Source: Nitriliruptoraceae bacterium (GTDB taxonomy: Bacteria; Actinomycetota; Nitriliruptoria; Nitriliruptorales; Nitriliruptoraceae). From it: 64,000 nucleotides of DNA. This document shows, one piece after another, positions 23,055-31,249 of the stretch. The position numbers and the translations under genes are program-made. Numbering within the stretch: the stretch's first letter is position 1; each line of letters starts with the position of its first letter. Location of the stretch: NCBI GenBank assembly GCA_018401275.1, contig JAGYKW010000001.1, positions 490,001-554,000 on the forward strand, read 5' to 3'. The notes beneath the pieces were generated by a model that was not told where the DNA came from, searched no databases, and saw nothing but the letters and a program-made list of their open reading frames with translations.

Positions 23055-23567
23055 ATGATCCCCCTGGAACTCGTCGGGGTGCGGGTCGAGCTGCCGGCCA
23101 ACCAACCGATCGTGCTGCTGCGTGATCCTGACAGCGGGCGCTACCTGCCCATCTGGATCGGCGGTGCCGAGGCGATGTCGATCTCGAGCCACCTCGAGGG
23201 TGACGTCCCGCCACGCCCGCTGACCCATCAGCTGCTCGCCGACACGCTGCGAGCCCTCGGAGCGGAGCTCGAGGCGGTCCACCTGACCGACCTCCGAGAG
23301 GGCACGTTCTACGCCGAGCTGCACCTGCTCAGTGCGGGCCAGGAGGTCGTCGTCTCCGCGCGTCCGTCGGATGCGATCGCGGTCGCCATCCGGCTGGGTG
23401 CGATCCCGATCCTCGTCGACGAGGAGCTGTTCGCCAAGGTCGCCATCGAGCTCGGCGACGTGGACGTCGACAGTTCGGACGACGCCTCCGTCGACCCGGA
23501 GGACGAGGTCCGGCGCTTCCGGGACTTCCTCGAGGACCTCGATCCGGACGACTTCCTCGAAGGCTGA
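23055..23567 (+). CDS. Bifunctional nuclease family protein (DUF151)
   Basis: A 170-residue protein of the BFN/DUF151 family, whose plant and bacterial members have been assigned DNase/RNase activity. The conserved core is residues 1-130 (VLLRDPDSGRYLPIWIGGAEA, VSARPSDAIAVAIRLG, PILVDEEL). The tail is very acidic (VDVDSSDDASVDPEDE) and ends with FRDFLEDLDPDDF, typical of actinobacterial members. It corresponds to Rv1829 within the garA-merR-DUF151-merR block. Start ATG 23055; a 263-bp promoter-bearing gap follows. Confidence 0.9.
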   Translation: MIPLELVGVRVELPANQPIVLLRDPDSGRYLPIWIGGAEAMSISSHLEGDVPPRPLTHQLLADTLRALGAELEAVHLTDLREGTFYAELHLLSAGQEVVVSARPSDAIAVAIRLGAIPILVDEELFAKVAIELGDVDVDSSDDASVDPEDEVRRFRDFLEDLDPDDFLEG

Positions 23568-23607
23568 CCCTGAGGTCGAGGTCGACCCTATGGGTTGATG
23601 CTGCGGG

Positions 23608-23636
23608 TTGACGCTGCGGGGGAGCGTCCGTACGCT
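23608..23636 (+). promoter_or_regulatory. Promoter candidate before the second MerR gene
   Basis: TTGACG (23608-23613), a 17-bp spacer, and TACGCT (23631-23636): a good match to a housekeeping promoter in a GC-rich actinobacterium. It lies in the only sizeable gap of this block, about 195 nt before the MerR start, so a long 5' leader is implied. Confidence 0.55.
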
Positions 23637-23830
23637 GACCCCACCAGGGGAGTTCCAACCCTGTCGTCCCACTCCTCACGCTCGAGACCGGATGGATCCG
23701 GCCCCTCGCCGCGAGGTGGTGCGGGACGGGCCGGTTCCCTCCACCACGCTCGATGCGTTCCCGGTGGAGCGAACGGCCTCCGGACGGCCCACACGGCCCC
23801 GCACCACGGCCCTGTACGAGGAGAGCGCGC

Positions 23831-24379
23831 ATGGCGAAGGCTTCGACCCCCCGACAGGGCCAGTTCACGCTCGACCTCCCCGAGGACGAGCGCCTCGGCT
23901 ACCGCGGACCGGCCGTGTCCGACATCGTCGGGATCAGCTACCGCCAGCTCGACTACTGGGCCCGGACGGGTCTGGTCAGCCCGTCGGTGCGCAAGGCCGA
24001 GGGCTCGGGTTCGCAGCGCCTGTACAGCTTCGAGGACATCGTGCGGCTGCGCGTGGTCAAGCGACTGCTCGACACGGGGCTCACGCTCGAGCGCATCCGT
24101 GCGTCCCTCGAGGAGCTCGGCCGGCAGGGCCGTGCCCTGTCCGACGTCACGCTCGCCTCCGATGGCCGCACCGTGTACGCGATCGACGATGACCGCCAGC
24201 TGCTCGACCTGCTCAAGCGCGGCCAGGGCGTGTTCGCGATCGCCCTCGACCCGCTGGTCGACGAGCTGCGTGGCGAGGTCAGCGTCCTGCCGTCGATGCG
24301 TGGTGTCGCTATCGAGGCCGACGCCGTCGAGGGCTCGGGCGAGGTCGACCGCGAGTCACGGGCAGCCCGCGCCGTCTGA
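23831..24379 (+). CDS. MerR-family regulator, Rv1830-like
   Basis: A 182-residue MerR-type regulator. After a short leader (MAKASTPRQGQFTLDL) comes the DNA-binding domain with GYRGPAVSDIVGISYRQLDY, WARTGLVSPSVRKA and SFEDIVRLRVVKRLLDTGL. The C-terminal part lacks metal-site cysteines. It resembles the second MerR protein next to DUF151 in mycobacteria (Rv1830), reported to influence cell division. ATG 23831 follows AGGAGAG and matches the family start; a longer frame upstream has no similarity. Its own promoter is likely the TTGACG/TACGCT pair upstream. Confidence 0.9.
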   Translation: MAKASTPRQGQFTLDLPEDERLGYRGPAVSDIVGISYRQLDYWARTGLVSPSVRKAEGSGSQRLYSFEDIVRLRVVKRLLDTGLTLERIRASLEELGRQGRALSDVTLASDGRTVYAIDDDRQLLDLLKRGQGVFAIALDPLVDELRGEVSVLPSMRGVAIEADAVEGSGEVDRESRAARAV

Positions 24380-24452
24380 CGCCCGACGCCGGTGCCCGTG
24401 CGCTCCGGTGGCTGACGCGCTCGGCGACTGAGCCGGGAACGAGGAGGGCGGC

Positions 24453-25574
24453 GTGACAGACGCGTCCAGGCCCGCGGTCCAACTCCTCGCCGTCAGCAAG
24501 CACTTCCCCGACTCCGTCGCGCCGGCCGTCGAGCATCTCACGCTCGCCGTACCGCGCGGCGCGGTCGTGGCGCTCATCGGGCCGTCCGGCTGTGGGAAGA
24601 CGACCTCGCTGCGCTTGATCAACCGGCTCATCGATCCGACGTCAGGTCACGTCGAGGTCGATGGTCGCGACACGCGGCAGCTGGACCCGATCGCCCTGCG
24701 TCTCGGCATCGGGTACGTGATCCAGGCCGTCGGACTGTTCCCCCACCGGACCATCGCCCAGAACATCGCCGTGGTGCCACGGGCGCTCGGTTGGGACCGC
24801 GGACGCACCCGTCGTCGGGTCTCCGAGCTCGCCGAGCTCGTGGGCCTCGAGCAGGAGCAGCTGGGGCGCTTCCCCGACGAGCTGTCCGGCGGGCAGCAGC
24901 AGCGGGTCGGGGTCGCGCGCGCGCTCGCCGCGGACCCGCCCATCCTGCTCATGGACGAACCGTTCGGCGCGGTCGATCCGGTCGTGCGTGCGCGCCTGCA
25001 GCAGGAGCTGCTCGAGCTGCAGGCGCGCGTCCACAAGACCATCGTGCTCGTGACCCACGACCTCGACGAGGCGCTCACGGTCGCCGACCGCGTCGCGCTG
25101 CTCGACCGCGGGGGACGTCTCGCGCAGTACGCGGAACCGGACGAGCTGCTGCGCGCGCCCGCCGAGGAGTTCGTCACCGAGTTCCTCGGACCCGACCGCA
25201 GCCTCAGACGTCTCGCCCTGCTGACGGTGGATGCACTGCAGCTGCGAAGAGGTGCGGCCGTGGCGGTCGGAACCTCGACGCATGACGCACGTGCGCTGCT
25301 CGCCCGTGATGGTGGGGACTGGATCGGTGTGCTCGACGACGAGCGCTTCCTCGGCTGGGTGCGTGGCACCGCACTCGCGGGGGAGGGGTCGGTCACCGAG
25401 CAGGGGCTCGAGGCACCGGCGGCGCTCGTGGGTCCGAGGAGCACACTGCGTGCTGCGATGGACCGCATCATGACCGCTCGGACCGCGACCGCCGTCGTCG
25501 TCGATGAGGGCCGCTTCCTCGGGATCGTGACGCTCGAGGACATCCGGCGCGCGCTCGCGGAGCGCGCGGGATGA
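24453..25574 (+). CDS. Compatible-solute ABC transporter ATPase (OpuCA/ProV type)
   Basis: A 373-residue ATPase energising uptake of quaternary amines such as glycine betaine, choline or carnitine. It has Walker A GPSGCGKTTSLR (about 46-57), the Q-loop IQAVGLFPHRTI, signature LSGGQQQRVGVARAL, Walker B ILLMDEPFGAVDPVV and H-loop VTHDLDEAL. The region after about residue 250 forms CBS-like regulatory domains (TARTATAVVVDEGRFLGIVT), which in OpuA sense ionic strength. GTG 24453 follows GAGGAGGGCGGC. First gene of a five-gene operon; it overlaps the next by ATGA. Confidence 0.93.
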   Translation: MTDASRPAVQLLAVSKHFPDSVAPAVEHLTLAVPRGAVVALIGPSGCGKTTSLRLINRLIDPTSGHVEVDGRDTRQLDPIALRLGIGYVIQAVGLFPHRTIAQNIAVVPRALGWDRGRTRRRVSELAELVGLEQEQLGRFPDELSGGQQQRVGVARALAADPPILLMDEPFGAVDPVVRARLQQELLELQARVHKTIVLVTHDLDEALTVADRVALLDRGGRLAQYAEPDELLRAPAEEFVTEFLGPDRSLRRLALLTVDALQLRRGAAVAVGTSTHDARALLARDGGDWIGVLDDERFLGWVRGTALAGEGSVTEQGLEAPAALVGPRSTLRAAMDRIMTARTATAVVVDEGRFLGIVTLEDIRRALAERAG

Positions 25575-26248
25575 GCGAGCGCAACCCGCTGCTGCGTTGG
25601 GACTACGTCGTCGCCCAGCGCCACACGATCATCGCCGCGGTGATCGAGCACGTTCAGCTCACGCTGCTGACCGTCGTGCTCGGCCTGGCCGTGGCGGGCG
25701 TGCTTGCTGCGGTCGCGCTGCGCTGGGGCCGTGCGCGTCCGACGATCGGTGCTGCGACCGCGGCCCTCTACACGATCCCGTCGGTCGCGTTCTTCGGTCT
25801 GCTCGTCCCGTCGACCGGCCTGACGCGTACCACGGCGCTCATCCCGCTCGTCGCGTACACGCTCGTGGTCCTGGTCAACGCCATCCTCGACGGTCTCGAC
25901 CAGGTGCCACCAGCCGTCGATGAGGCCGCCGAGGCGATCGGACTCTCGCCGCTGCGACGCCTTCTCGGCGTCCGCCTGCCGCTCGCCGTCCCGGTCATCG
26001 TGAGTGGCCTGCGGGTCGCGACGGTCACGACGGTGGGACTCGTGACCCTTGCCGCCATCGTCGGACAGGGCGGCCTCGGTCGGCTGATCCTCGACGGGCT
26101 GCGCCGAGCCTTCTGGACGCCGCTGACCATCGGGGCGCTCCTCTCGATCCTGCTCGCGCTCGTTCTGGATGCGGCGTTCGTGCTCCTCGAGCGGCGCATC
26201 GCTCCGTGGTCGGTGCGCCGTCCGGCCAGCCGTGCGGGTGCGGCATGA
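25571..26248 (+). CDS. Compatible-solute ABC transporter permease 1 (OpuCB type)
   Basis: A 225-residue membrane permease with about six hydrophobic helices (for example VIEHVQLTLLTVVLGLAVAG and TVGLVTLAAIVGQGGLGRLI). The cytoplasmic EAA-type loop is EAAEAIGLSPLRRLLGVRLP, the contact point for the ATPase. It overlaps both neighbours by ATGA, so all three subunits are coupled. Substrate is inferred from the subunit set: one ATPase with CBS repeats, two small permeases and one lipoprotein, the OpuC/EhuBCD-like layout for betaine or choline. Confidence 0.92.
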   Translation: MSERNPLLRWDYVVAQRHTIIAAVIEHVQLTLLTVVLGLAVAGVLAAVALRWGRARPTIGAATAALYTIPSVAFFGLLVPSTGLTRTTALIPLVAYTLVVLVNAILDGLDQVPPAVDEAAEAIGLSPLRRLLGVRLPLAVPVIVSGLRVATVTTVGLVTLAAIVGQGGLGRLILDGLRRAFWTPLTIGALLSILLALVLDAAFVLLERRIAPWSVRRPASRAGAA

Positions 26249-27102
26249 GGCCGCAGATCGTGCAGCTCGAGCTCGCACAGGCAGCCCTCCCACGCGACAT
26301 CACCCTCGCGGAATGGCTGCTCGACCCCACGTCGTGGACGGGGAGCAGCGGCATCCTGCCATCGCTGCTCGACACGCTCGCTCTGTGCAGCGCCGTGATG
26401 CTCGCCGCGGTGGTGCTCGCCGTGCCCAGTGCGGCGCTGCTCGCGCACCTCGGGCGCGCGAAGGTGCTCAGTGCGTGGCTGGTGAACATCGGCCGAGCCG
26501 TCCCCACGTTCGCGCTCGCTGCGCTGCTCGTCCCCGTCTCCCTGCGCACCGGACTCGGCTTCGAGCCGTGGCCGATCTTCATCGCCCTGACCGCGATGGC
26601 ACTCCCGCCGATCTACCTCGGGACGTACACGGCGGTCAGCGGTGTCGACCGCGCAGCGGTCGATGCTGCCCGCGCGGTCGGGCTGCGATCGCGCGAGGTC
26701 CTGCTGCGCGTCGAGCTCCCGCTGGCCTCGAGCGTGATCCTCACCGGCGTGCGCGTCGCCGCCGTCCAGGTCGTCGCGACCGAGCCCATCCGGGCGTTCC
26801 TCGGCGGCGACGGACTCGGGCGCTACGTGCGCGACGGTCTCGGCCAGCGCAACGACACCCTGCTGCTGGGTGGGGCCGTGCTCGTGGCCGCACTCGCCGG
26901 GGCCGTCGGTATGGTCCTCTCGCTGCTCCAGCGCGCCATCGAGCCCACCGGGGTGCGACGGTTGCGTCCCTCCGTCCGCTCGACGCGCATCGCAACGGCC
27001 GCGAGCGACCTGAGGACCGACCCGGACACTGCACCGCACGCCTCCGAACCTCCTGGTGCCCTCACCGGGGCCATGACCCTGACCGACGACGAGCGAGACT
27101 GA
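26245..27102 (+). CDS. Compatible-solute ABC transporter permease 2 (OpuCD type)
   Basis: A 285-residue second permease, with about six helices between residues 40 and 245 (DTLALCSAVMLAAVVLAVPS, RAVPTFALAALLVPVSLR). The EAA-like loop is DAARAVGLRSREVLLRVELP. A polar tail of about 40 residues (RRLRPSVRSTRIATAASDLR) has no family counterpart. ATG 26245 overlaps the upstream permease stop; the longer frame upstream is a shadow. The lipoprotein gene begins 2 bp after the stop. Confidence 0.92.
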   Translation: MRPQIVQLELAQAALPRDITLAEWLLDPTSWTGSSGILPSLLDTLALCSAVMLAAVVLAVPSAALLAHLGRAKVLSAWLVNIGRAVPTFALAALLVPVSLRTGLGFEPWPIFIALTAMALPPIYLGTYTAVSGVDRAAVDAARAVGLRSREVLLRVELPLASSVILTGVRVAAVQVVATEPIRAFLGGDGLGRYVRDGLGQRNDTLLLGGAVLVAALAGAVGMVLSLLQRAIEPTGVRRLRPSVRSTRIATAASDLRTDPDTAPHASEPPGALTGAMTLTDDERD

Positions 27103-27104
27103 CG

Positions 27105-28046
27105 ATGAAGAGCACGCGAACACACCATGCACGCAGCAGCACCTCCACGGCACGCCTGCGGATCGTCCCCGCAGCCGTCGCACTCGCGGCGCTGCTGGCC
27201 GCGTGCGGGGGAGGGGCGGACACCGCCACGCCGACCGACGGGCCGACGATCGTGACGCGCGGCCAGGACTTCTCCGAGGCACGCACGATCGCGCAGGTCT
27301 ATGCGCTCCACCTCGAGGGACTCGGTTACCCCGTCGAGGTGCTCACCGCGGCAGGGTTCCGCACGGAGGCGATCGCCGCCCTCGAGTCGGGGGAGCTGGG
27401 CCTGATCATCGACTACATCGGGGGCTCGCTCACGGCGCTCGCTCCTGATGCTGGGTCCTCGACCGACGCCGACTCCATCATGGAGGTCATCCGTCCGGCG
27501 TACGCCGAGCTCGGAGCCCGCGTGCTGGACTACGCGCCGGCGATCGACGGCGACGCACTCATCGTGCGCGGCGACTACGAGGCCGTCACGATCAGCGACC
27601 TCGACGGGCTCGGCGCCGTGCTCGGTGCGGCAGCACAGTGCTTCGAGCGGCCCCAGTGCTACCTCGGCCTGACCGACCCCGACGTCTACGGCATCACGTT
27701 CGGCGACACGCGCACCATCGAGTTCGGTCCGCTGCTCGGTGAGGCGCTCAGGGCCGGTGAGGTCGACGCGGTCATCTGGAACGACACGGCCCCCCAGATC
27801 GGTGTCGAGGGCTTCCGGGTCCTCGTCGACGACCGCGGCCTGTTCCCGGCCCAGAACATCGCGCCGATCCTCTCCGAGGAGCTCATCTCCGCCTACGGGG
27901 ATGAACTCGTCGCTGCCATCGACGCGCTGAGCGCGCGTATCACCACCGACGACCTGGTCGCGTGGAACGTCGAGACCGACCTCGAGTTCCGCGAGCCCGT
28001 CGACGTCGCGCGCGACTGGCTCGAGGCCCAGGGCCTGCTGGGCTGA
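27105..28046 (+). CDS. Compatible-solute-binding lipoprotein (OpuCC/ProX type)
   Basis: A 313-residue exported substrate-binding lipoprotein of the glycine betaine/choline-binding family. The signal peptide ends in the lipobox LAALLAAC, with C34 as the lipidated residue. The mature part begins TPTDGPTIVTRGQDFSEA; LGLIIDYIGGSLTAL and AVIWNDTAPQIG lie where the family has its ligand-lobe strands. Two cysteines (CFERPQC) in the mature part could form a disulfide. It starts 2 bp after the permease stop. The bound ligand cannot be told from sequence alone. Confidence 0.92.
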   Translation: MKSTRTHHARSSTSTARLRIVPAAVALAALLAACGGGADTATPTDGPTIVTRGQDFSEARTIAQVYALHLEGLGYPVEVLTAAGFRTEAIAALESGELGLIIDYIGGSLTALAPDAGSSTDADSIMEVIRPAYAELGARVLDYAPAIDGDALIVRGDYEAVTISDLDGLGAVLGAAAQCFERPQCYLGLTDPDVYGITFGDTRTIEFGPLLGEALRAGEVDAVIWNDTAPQIGVEGFRVLVDDRGLFPAQNIAPILSEELISAYGDELVAAIDALSARITTDDLVAWNVETDLEFREPVDVARDWLEAQGLLG

Positions 28047-28047
28047 C

Positions 28048-28623
28048 ATGGCGGACCTGGCGGCACTCTCCGAGGTCGTCACCGGCGCCCGGTGCTGGGG
28101 GATCGAACTCGACCCCCGGTACCGGGTGCTGGCGGTCACCATCGAGCCGGACCCACTGCGCACGCCGGGGACGGCGGGGGAGCATCAGCTCCTGTGCTTC
28201 CCCGTGTCCGTGCTGCTCGTCACCGTCACCCGACCGGTCTCCGAGGACGGTCAGGACCGCACCGCGCTCGTGACGTTCGATCTCGAGCAGCTCACAGCCG
28301 TCTCCGAGCGCTTCGCCGGCGCGACCATCGCTCCGGAGCCCTTCGGTCAGCCCGAGCCGCGTCCTGGGACGTGGGGGCCGCAGTACAGCCTGGAGGGCCG
28401 CACGAGCGCTGCGGACGGCACGCGCGCCACGCTCACGCTCGAGCTCACGACCGAGGACGGCTCGCGCCTGCGGCTGTTCGCGCGCTTCGACGACGTCGAG
28501 CTGCGTGACGGCGCCCGCACGCTCGTGCTGGGCACCCAGCAGGGGGGAGCGGGCGCCCCGCAGCACGCGGACCCGGAGGCGCACGACGACGGAGTGACGC
28601 CACCCGGGACACTCCGGTTTTAG
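28048..28623 (+). CDS. Uncharacterised protein, fifth gene of the solute-uptake operon
   Basis: A 191-residue predicted cytosolic protein I do not recognise. It starts 1 bp after the lipoprotein stop, so it is co-translated with the transporter. It has no signal peptide, membrane helix or cysteine cluster. The sequence reads as a beta-rich domain: ARCWGIELDPRYRVLAVTIE, then LLCFPVSVLLVTVTRPV, then a second half with ATLTLELTTEDGSRLRLFAR. The last 30 residues are polar and disorder-prone. Codon use is like its neighbours. It ends in TAG at the border of an AT-rich patch. Confidence 0.75.
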   Translation: MADLAALSEVVTGARCWGIELDPRYRVLAVTIEPDPLRTPGTAGEHQLLCFPVSVLLVTVTRPVSEDGQDRTALVTFDLEQLTAVSERFAGATIAPEPFGQPEPRPGTWGPQYSLEGRTSAADGTRATLTLELTTEDGSRLRLFARFDDVELRDGARTLVLGTQQGGAGAPQHADPEAHDDGVTPPGTLRF

Positions 28624-28644
28624 TTTACAGAATGTTCCTTATGG
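28618..28644. other. AT-rich patch between the solute-uptake operon and azlC
   Basis: The stretch TTTTAGTTTACAGAATGTTCC and the following TTAT are unusually AT-rich for this genome. The patch overlaps the stop of the upstream gene and lies 40-65 nt before azlC, so it is the most likely place for the azlCD promoter, though no standard -35/-10 pair with 16-18 spacing is clear. Confidence 0.4.
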
Positions 28645-28684
28645 GGGACGTCGGGCCGCGCGTCAACGCGTGGCAGACTGCATC

Positions 28685-29416
28685 ATGACGCCCGACCCCG
28701 AGCCCATCTCTCACGACCGCTCCGACTCCGACACGTCCACGCACGACGAGGGCCTCCTGCTCCAGGCCATCGTGGTCGGGCTCGCCGTCGCAGCGTTCGG
28801 CGTCGCGTTCGGCGTCGCAGCCGTCAGCGCAGGCATGCCGGCCTGGATGGCCGTCCTGTCGAGCGTCGTGGTCTTCGCCGGGGCGTCGCAGTTCGCCTTC
28901 GTGGCGGTCACGGCCAGCGCGGACCCGCTCACGGGCGCGATCAGCGGCATCCTGCTCAACCTGCGCATCATCGCCTTCAGCCTCGCCCTCGCCCCGCGGC
29001 TGGGTCCCGCACCGCTGGCCGGACGGATCCTCGACGGCTACCTCATCACCGACGAGTCGGCCGCGCTCGCGTTCGAGGGCGACCGGACGGGGACGCGCCG
29101 GCGCCTGAGGGTCGCAGGGGCCAGCGTCGGACTGTTCTGGGTCGCCGCCACCGCCCTGGGCGCCTACGGCGGGGACCTGCTCGGCGACGTTCGCGCCTAC
29201 GGTCTCGACGTCGCTTTCCCGGCCGCCTTCGTCGCGCTGCTCGCACCGGCGCTGCGCCGACCGGGCGGCCTGCCCATCGCCCTGAGCGCCGGCCTGATCG
29301 CGCTCCTGGGCATGCAGGTCCTTCCCACCGGACCGGTCGTGCTCCTCGCCGGCCTGGCGGTGCTGCCGTGGCTCAGGTCACGACCGTGGTCCTCGGACGC
29401 GGGCGGCGCGGCATGA
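28685..29416 (+). CDS. azlC: AzlC-family amino-acid exporter, large subunit
   Basis: A 243-residue membrane protein of the AzlC family, which with AzlD exports branched-chain amino acids. After a polar leader of about 27 residues, several helices follow (LQAIVVGLAVAAFGVAFGVA). Conserved features are VVFAGASQFAFVA and LLNLRIIAFSLALAP, with the DESAALAFEG segment. ATG 28685 was taken; GTG 28670 is an alternative five codons upstream. It overlaps azlD by ATGA, so the pair is co-translated. Confidence 0.9.
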   Translation: MTPDPEPISHDRSDSDTSTHDEGLLLQAIVVGLAVAAFGVAFGVAAVSAGMPAWMAVLSSVVVFAGASQFAFVAVTASADPLTGAISGILLNLRIIAFSLALAPRLGPAPLAGRILDGYLITDESAALAFEGDRTGTRRRLRVAGASVGLFWVAATALGAYGGDLLGDVRAYGLDVAFPAAFVALLAPALRRPGGLPIALSAGLIALLGMQVLPTGPVVLLAGLAVLPWLRSRPWSSDAGGAA

Positions 29417-29724
29417 GCGGGCTCGATGTCCTGCTCGGTGTCCTGCTGCTCGGGGCCGTGACCTTCGCGTTCAAGCTCGTCGGCCCGCTCGCGGCCGGGA
29501 AGCTCACCCTCTCCCCCGCTGTCACGCGCATCGCCGAGCTCCTCCCGACCGCGCTCATCGCCGGGCTCGTCGTGACGCAGACGTTCGACGGCGCAGCGAT
29601 GGACGCGAAGGTGCTCGGGGTGCTGGCAGCCACGCTCGCCGTCGCGCTGCGCGCGCCCTTCGCGGTGGTCGTGCTCATCGGAGCCGCGAGCGCTGCGCTG
29701 CTGCGCGCGGTCGGACTGCCCTGA
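29413..29724 (+). CDS. azlD: AzlD-family small subunit of amino-acid exporter
   Basis: A 103-residue membrane protein with three or four helices (LLGVLLLGAVTFAFKLVGPL, LPTALIAGLVVTQTF, VVLIGAASAALLRAV). Size and partner gene fit AzlD, the small partner of AzlC in branched-chain amino-acid export. ATG 29413 overlaps the azlC stop; a longer reading frame from 29368 lies inside azlC and is not used. The gene converges on rnhA with 32 bp between stops, a gap holding a weak inverted repeat. Confidence 0.88.
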   Translation: MSGLDVLLGVLLLGAVTFAFKLVGPLAAGKLTLSPAVTRIAELLPTALIAGLVVTQTFDGAAMDAKVLGVLAATLAVALRAPFAVVVLIGAASAALLRAVGLP

Positions 29725-29756
29725 CGGGCTGCTGGTCCTGAGCGTTCCGAACGGCC

Positions 29757-30218
29757 TCAGCGTGCTGCAGACGCTCGGGCGGCGAGCTCGTCGGCGTACT
29801 CGTTCCAGCGGTGGCCGACGTGGGCCCGGATCCAGCGGACCTCGAGCTCCGGCCGGCTGCGCAGCCGCTCCACGAGCGGACGCACGAGGTCGAGGTTCTC
29901 GACCGGTCCGCGCGAACGCTTCCAGCCACGGGCCTCCCACGCAGGCGCCCACTCGTTGACGGTCCTGACGGCGAGCTGGGAGTCGCTGTGCAGGACCGCG
30001 GGGGTGCCGGGGGGCACGAGCGTGATGCCCTCGAGCAGCGCCGTCAGCTCCATGCGGTTGTTCGTCGTCGCCGGGTCCGCGCCGCTGCGCTCGGCGACGA
30101 TGGCGCCACCGATGACGTAGACGGCCGCCCACCCGCCGCGGCCGGGGTTCGGCGTCGCTGAGCCGTCGGTGAAGACCCCGTCCTGAGGATCGCCCTCAGG
30201 ACGCGCGGACGGCGTCAC
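29757..30218 (-). CDS. rnhA: Ribonuclease HI
   Basis: A 153-residue RNase H type 1, cutting RNA in RNA-DNA hybrids. The four acidic active-site residues are readable: D in FTDGSATPNPG, E in NRMELTALLEG, D in LHSDSQLAVRT, and the final D in NEYADELA. His in AHVGHRWNEY is the usual catalytic-loop His. Length is normal. GTG 30218 overlaps the stop of the zinc-ribbon gene, so the two form a small operon. Confidence 0.94.
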   Translation of the reverse strand: MTPSARPEGDPQDGVFTDGSATPNPGRGGWAAVYVIGGAIVAERSGADPATTNNRMELTALLEGITLVPPGTPAVLHSDSQLAVRTVNEWAPAWEARGWKRSRGPVENLDLVRPLVERLRSRPELEVRWIRAHVGHRWNEYADELAARASAAR

Positions 30219-30496
30219 GGGAGCCGCTGCTCGGGTGACTGGAGCCGGCTCCCGAACAGGCCCCTCGTGTACAGACCCGGTGCGCCGCGATCGATGAGGA
30301 ACTCGACGGGCGCGCCCTCGAGGTCGAAACCCACGACCATGCCGCAGCCGATGCAGCGGAACTTCCCGAATCCGGACGCCGCGTCCACCAGGTGCTGCTC
30401 GTCATCGCAACGCGTGCAGGCGCGGACCGCCGGGACATCATCGGCGAGTCTGGTCGCGGCAGATCCGTCGTGCGGGGGCGGTGTCGTGGTGTCCAT
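30215..30496 (-). CDS. Small zinc-ribbon protein of unknown function
   Basis: A 93-residue protein with two Cys pairs, CTRC and CIGC, 20 residues apart, making a likely zinc ribbon in residues 25-55. The rest (LEGAPVEFLIDRGAPGLYTR) is not recognised. ATG 30496 was chosen because TACGCT lies just upstream on this strand as a possible -10 box and the N-terminal extension of the longer frame is low-complexity. It is coupled to rnhA by a GTGA overlap. A role in nucleic-acid binding is only a guess from the ribbon and the partner. Confidence 0.7.
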   Translation of the reverse strand: MDTTTPPPHDGSAATRLADDVPAVRACTRCDDEQHLVDAASGFGKFRCIGCGMVVGFDLEGAPVEFLIDRGAPGLYTRGLFGSRLQSPEQRLP

Positions 30497-30595
30497 CGGG
30501 CCAGCGTATCGGTCGCGTCGTGAGCGCCCGCCAGGACTGGTCCGGTGCTCCCCCGGCAGCGCCCCTGATCCATCCGCGCCGCTGCTGACGGCTAC

Positions 30596-30628
30596 GTGCG
30601 CTGAACGCACGCGCCGTGCGTTGAACGC
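30596..30628. promoter_or_regulatory. Paired operator-like dyads GTGCGYTGAACGC
   Basis: GTGCGCTGAACGC (30596-30608) and GTGCGTTGAACGC (30616-30628) are spaced exactly 20 bp apart, about two helical turns. Each is a near-symmetric GTGCGTT-G-AACGCAC-type dyad. A third identical copy lies before the BMP-transporter ATPase gene at 39278. Such pairs usually bind a dimeric repressor; the regulator is unknown. Confidence 0.5.
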
Positions 30629-31249
30629 GCAACCCCTCGCGGGGGTCTCGCCACCCTGCCCATAGGGCCTCATCACGTCCGGCCTGCGCTGTCAGGCGCA
30701 CTCGGTCACGACCGGCCTCAACGGAACAGGCAGGTCTCGCCACGGCTGGACCGGTCGACCTCCCCGCGCCGGGACGCAGGCTCACTCGCTCGTCACCTCG
30801 ACGCCCCACGAGTCCCCCGGAGCGCGCCCTGCACGCGGCAGCGGCACCGCTGTGGATCGTGGCCATGGACCGCGGTGCATTCGGTCGCGCAGGATGCCCT
30901 CTGAAGGCCCAATTCAAGCGTTCCAGGGCATTCCGTTCCTGGGCGACGATTTCGATGGCGAGGGTGGTCGAGGTGCCGTCGCCTGATGCACGCGGCGGGT
31001 GCTGCGTGCCCGACCAGCGCCCCAGCCTCCGCCTCGGTCACACGGCGTGCGCGGACGCTGTGTCGTGCGACCCGCACAGGATCGGCCAAGCGACCTGATC
31101 GCGACCCTGAACGACGCAGGGAATGATCAGCTCGACCGACGCCACGCGTGCGAGGTGGACCGGCGAGCACGTCGGCGTACGAACCAGGCGCGCCGCGGTC
31201 ACCCGGCGGCGTCGTGCCTCCTGTACGCGTTGACACAAGCGATTTAGTC

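Noticed and set aside
30438-30917. Minus-strand frame in the gene-poor region
   Set aside because: It begins at TTG without a ribosome site, is rich in Arg and Gly, and has no motif; kept only as possible gene remains.
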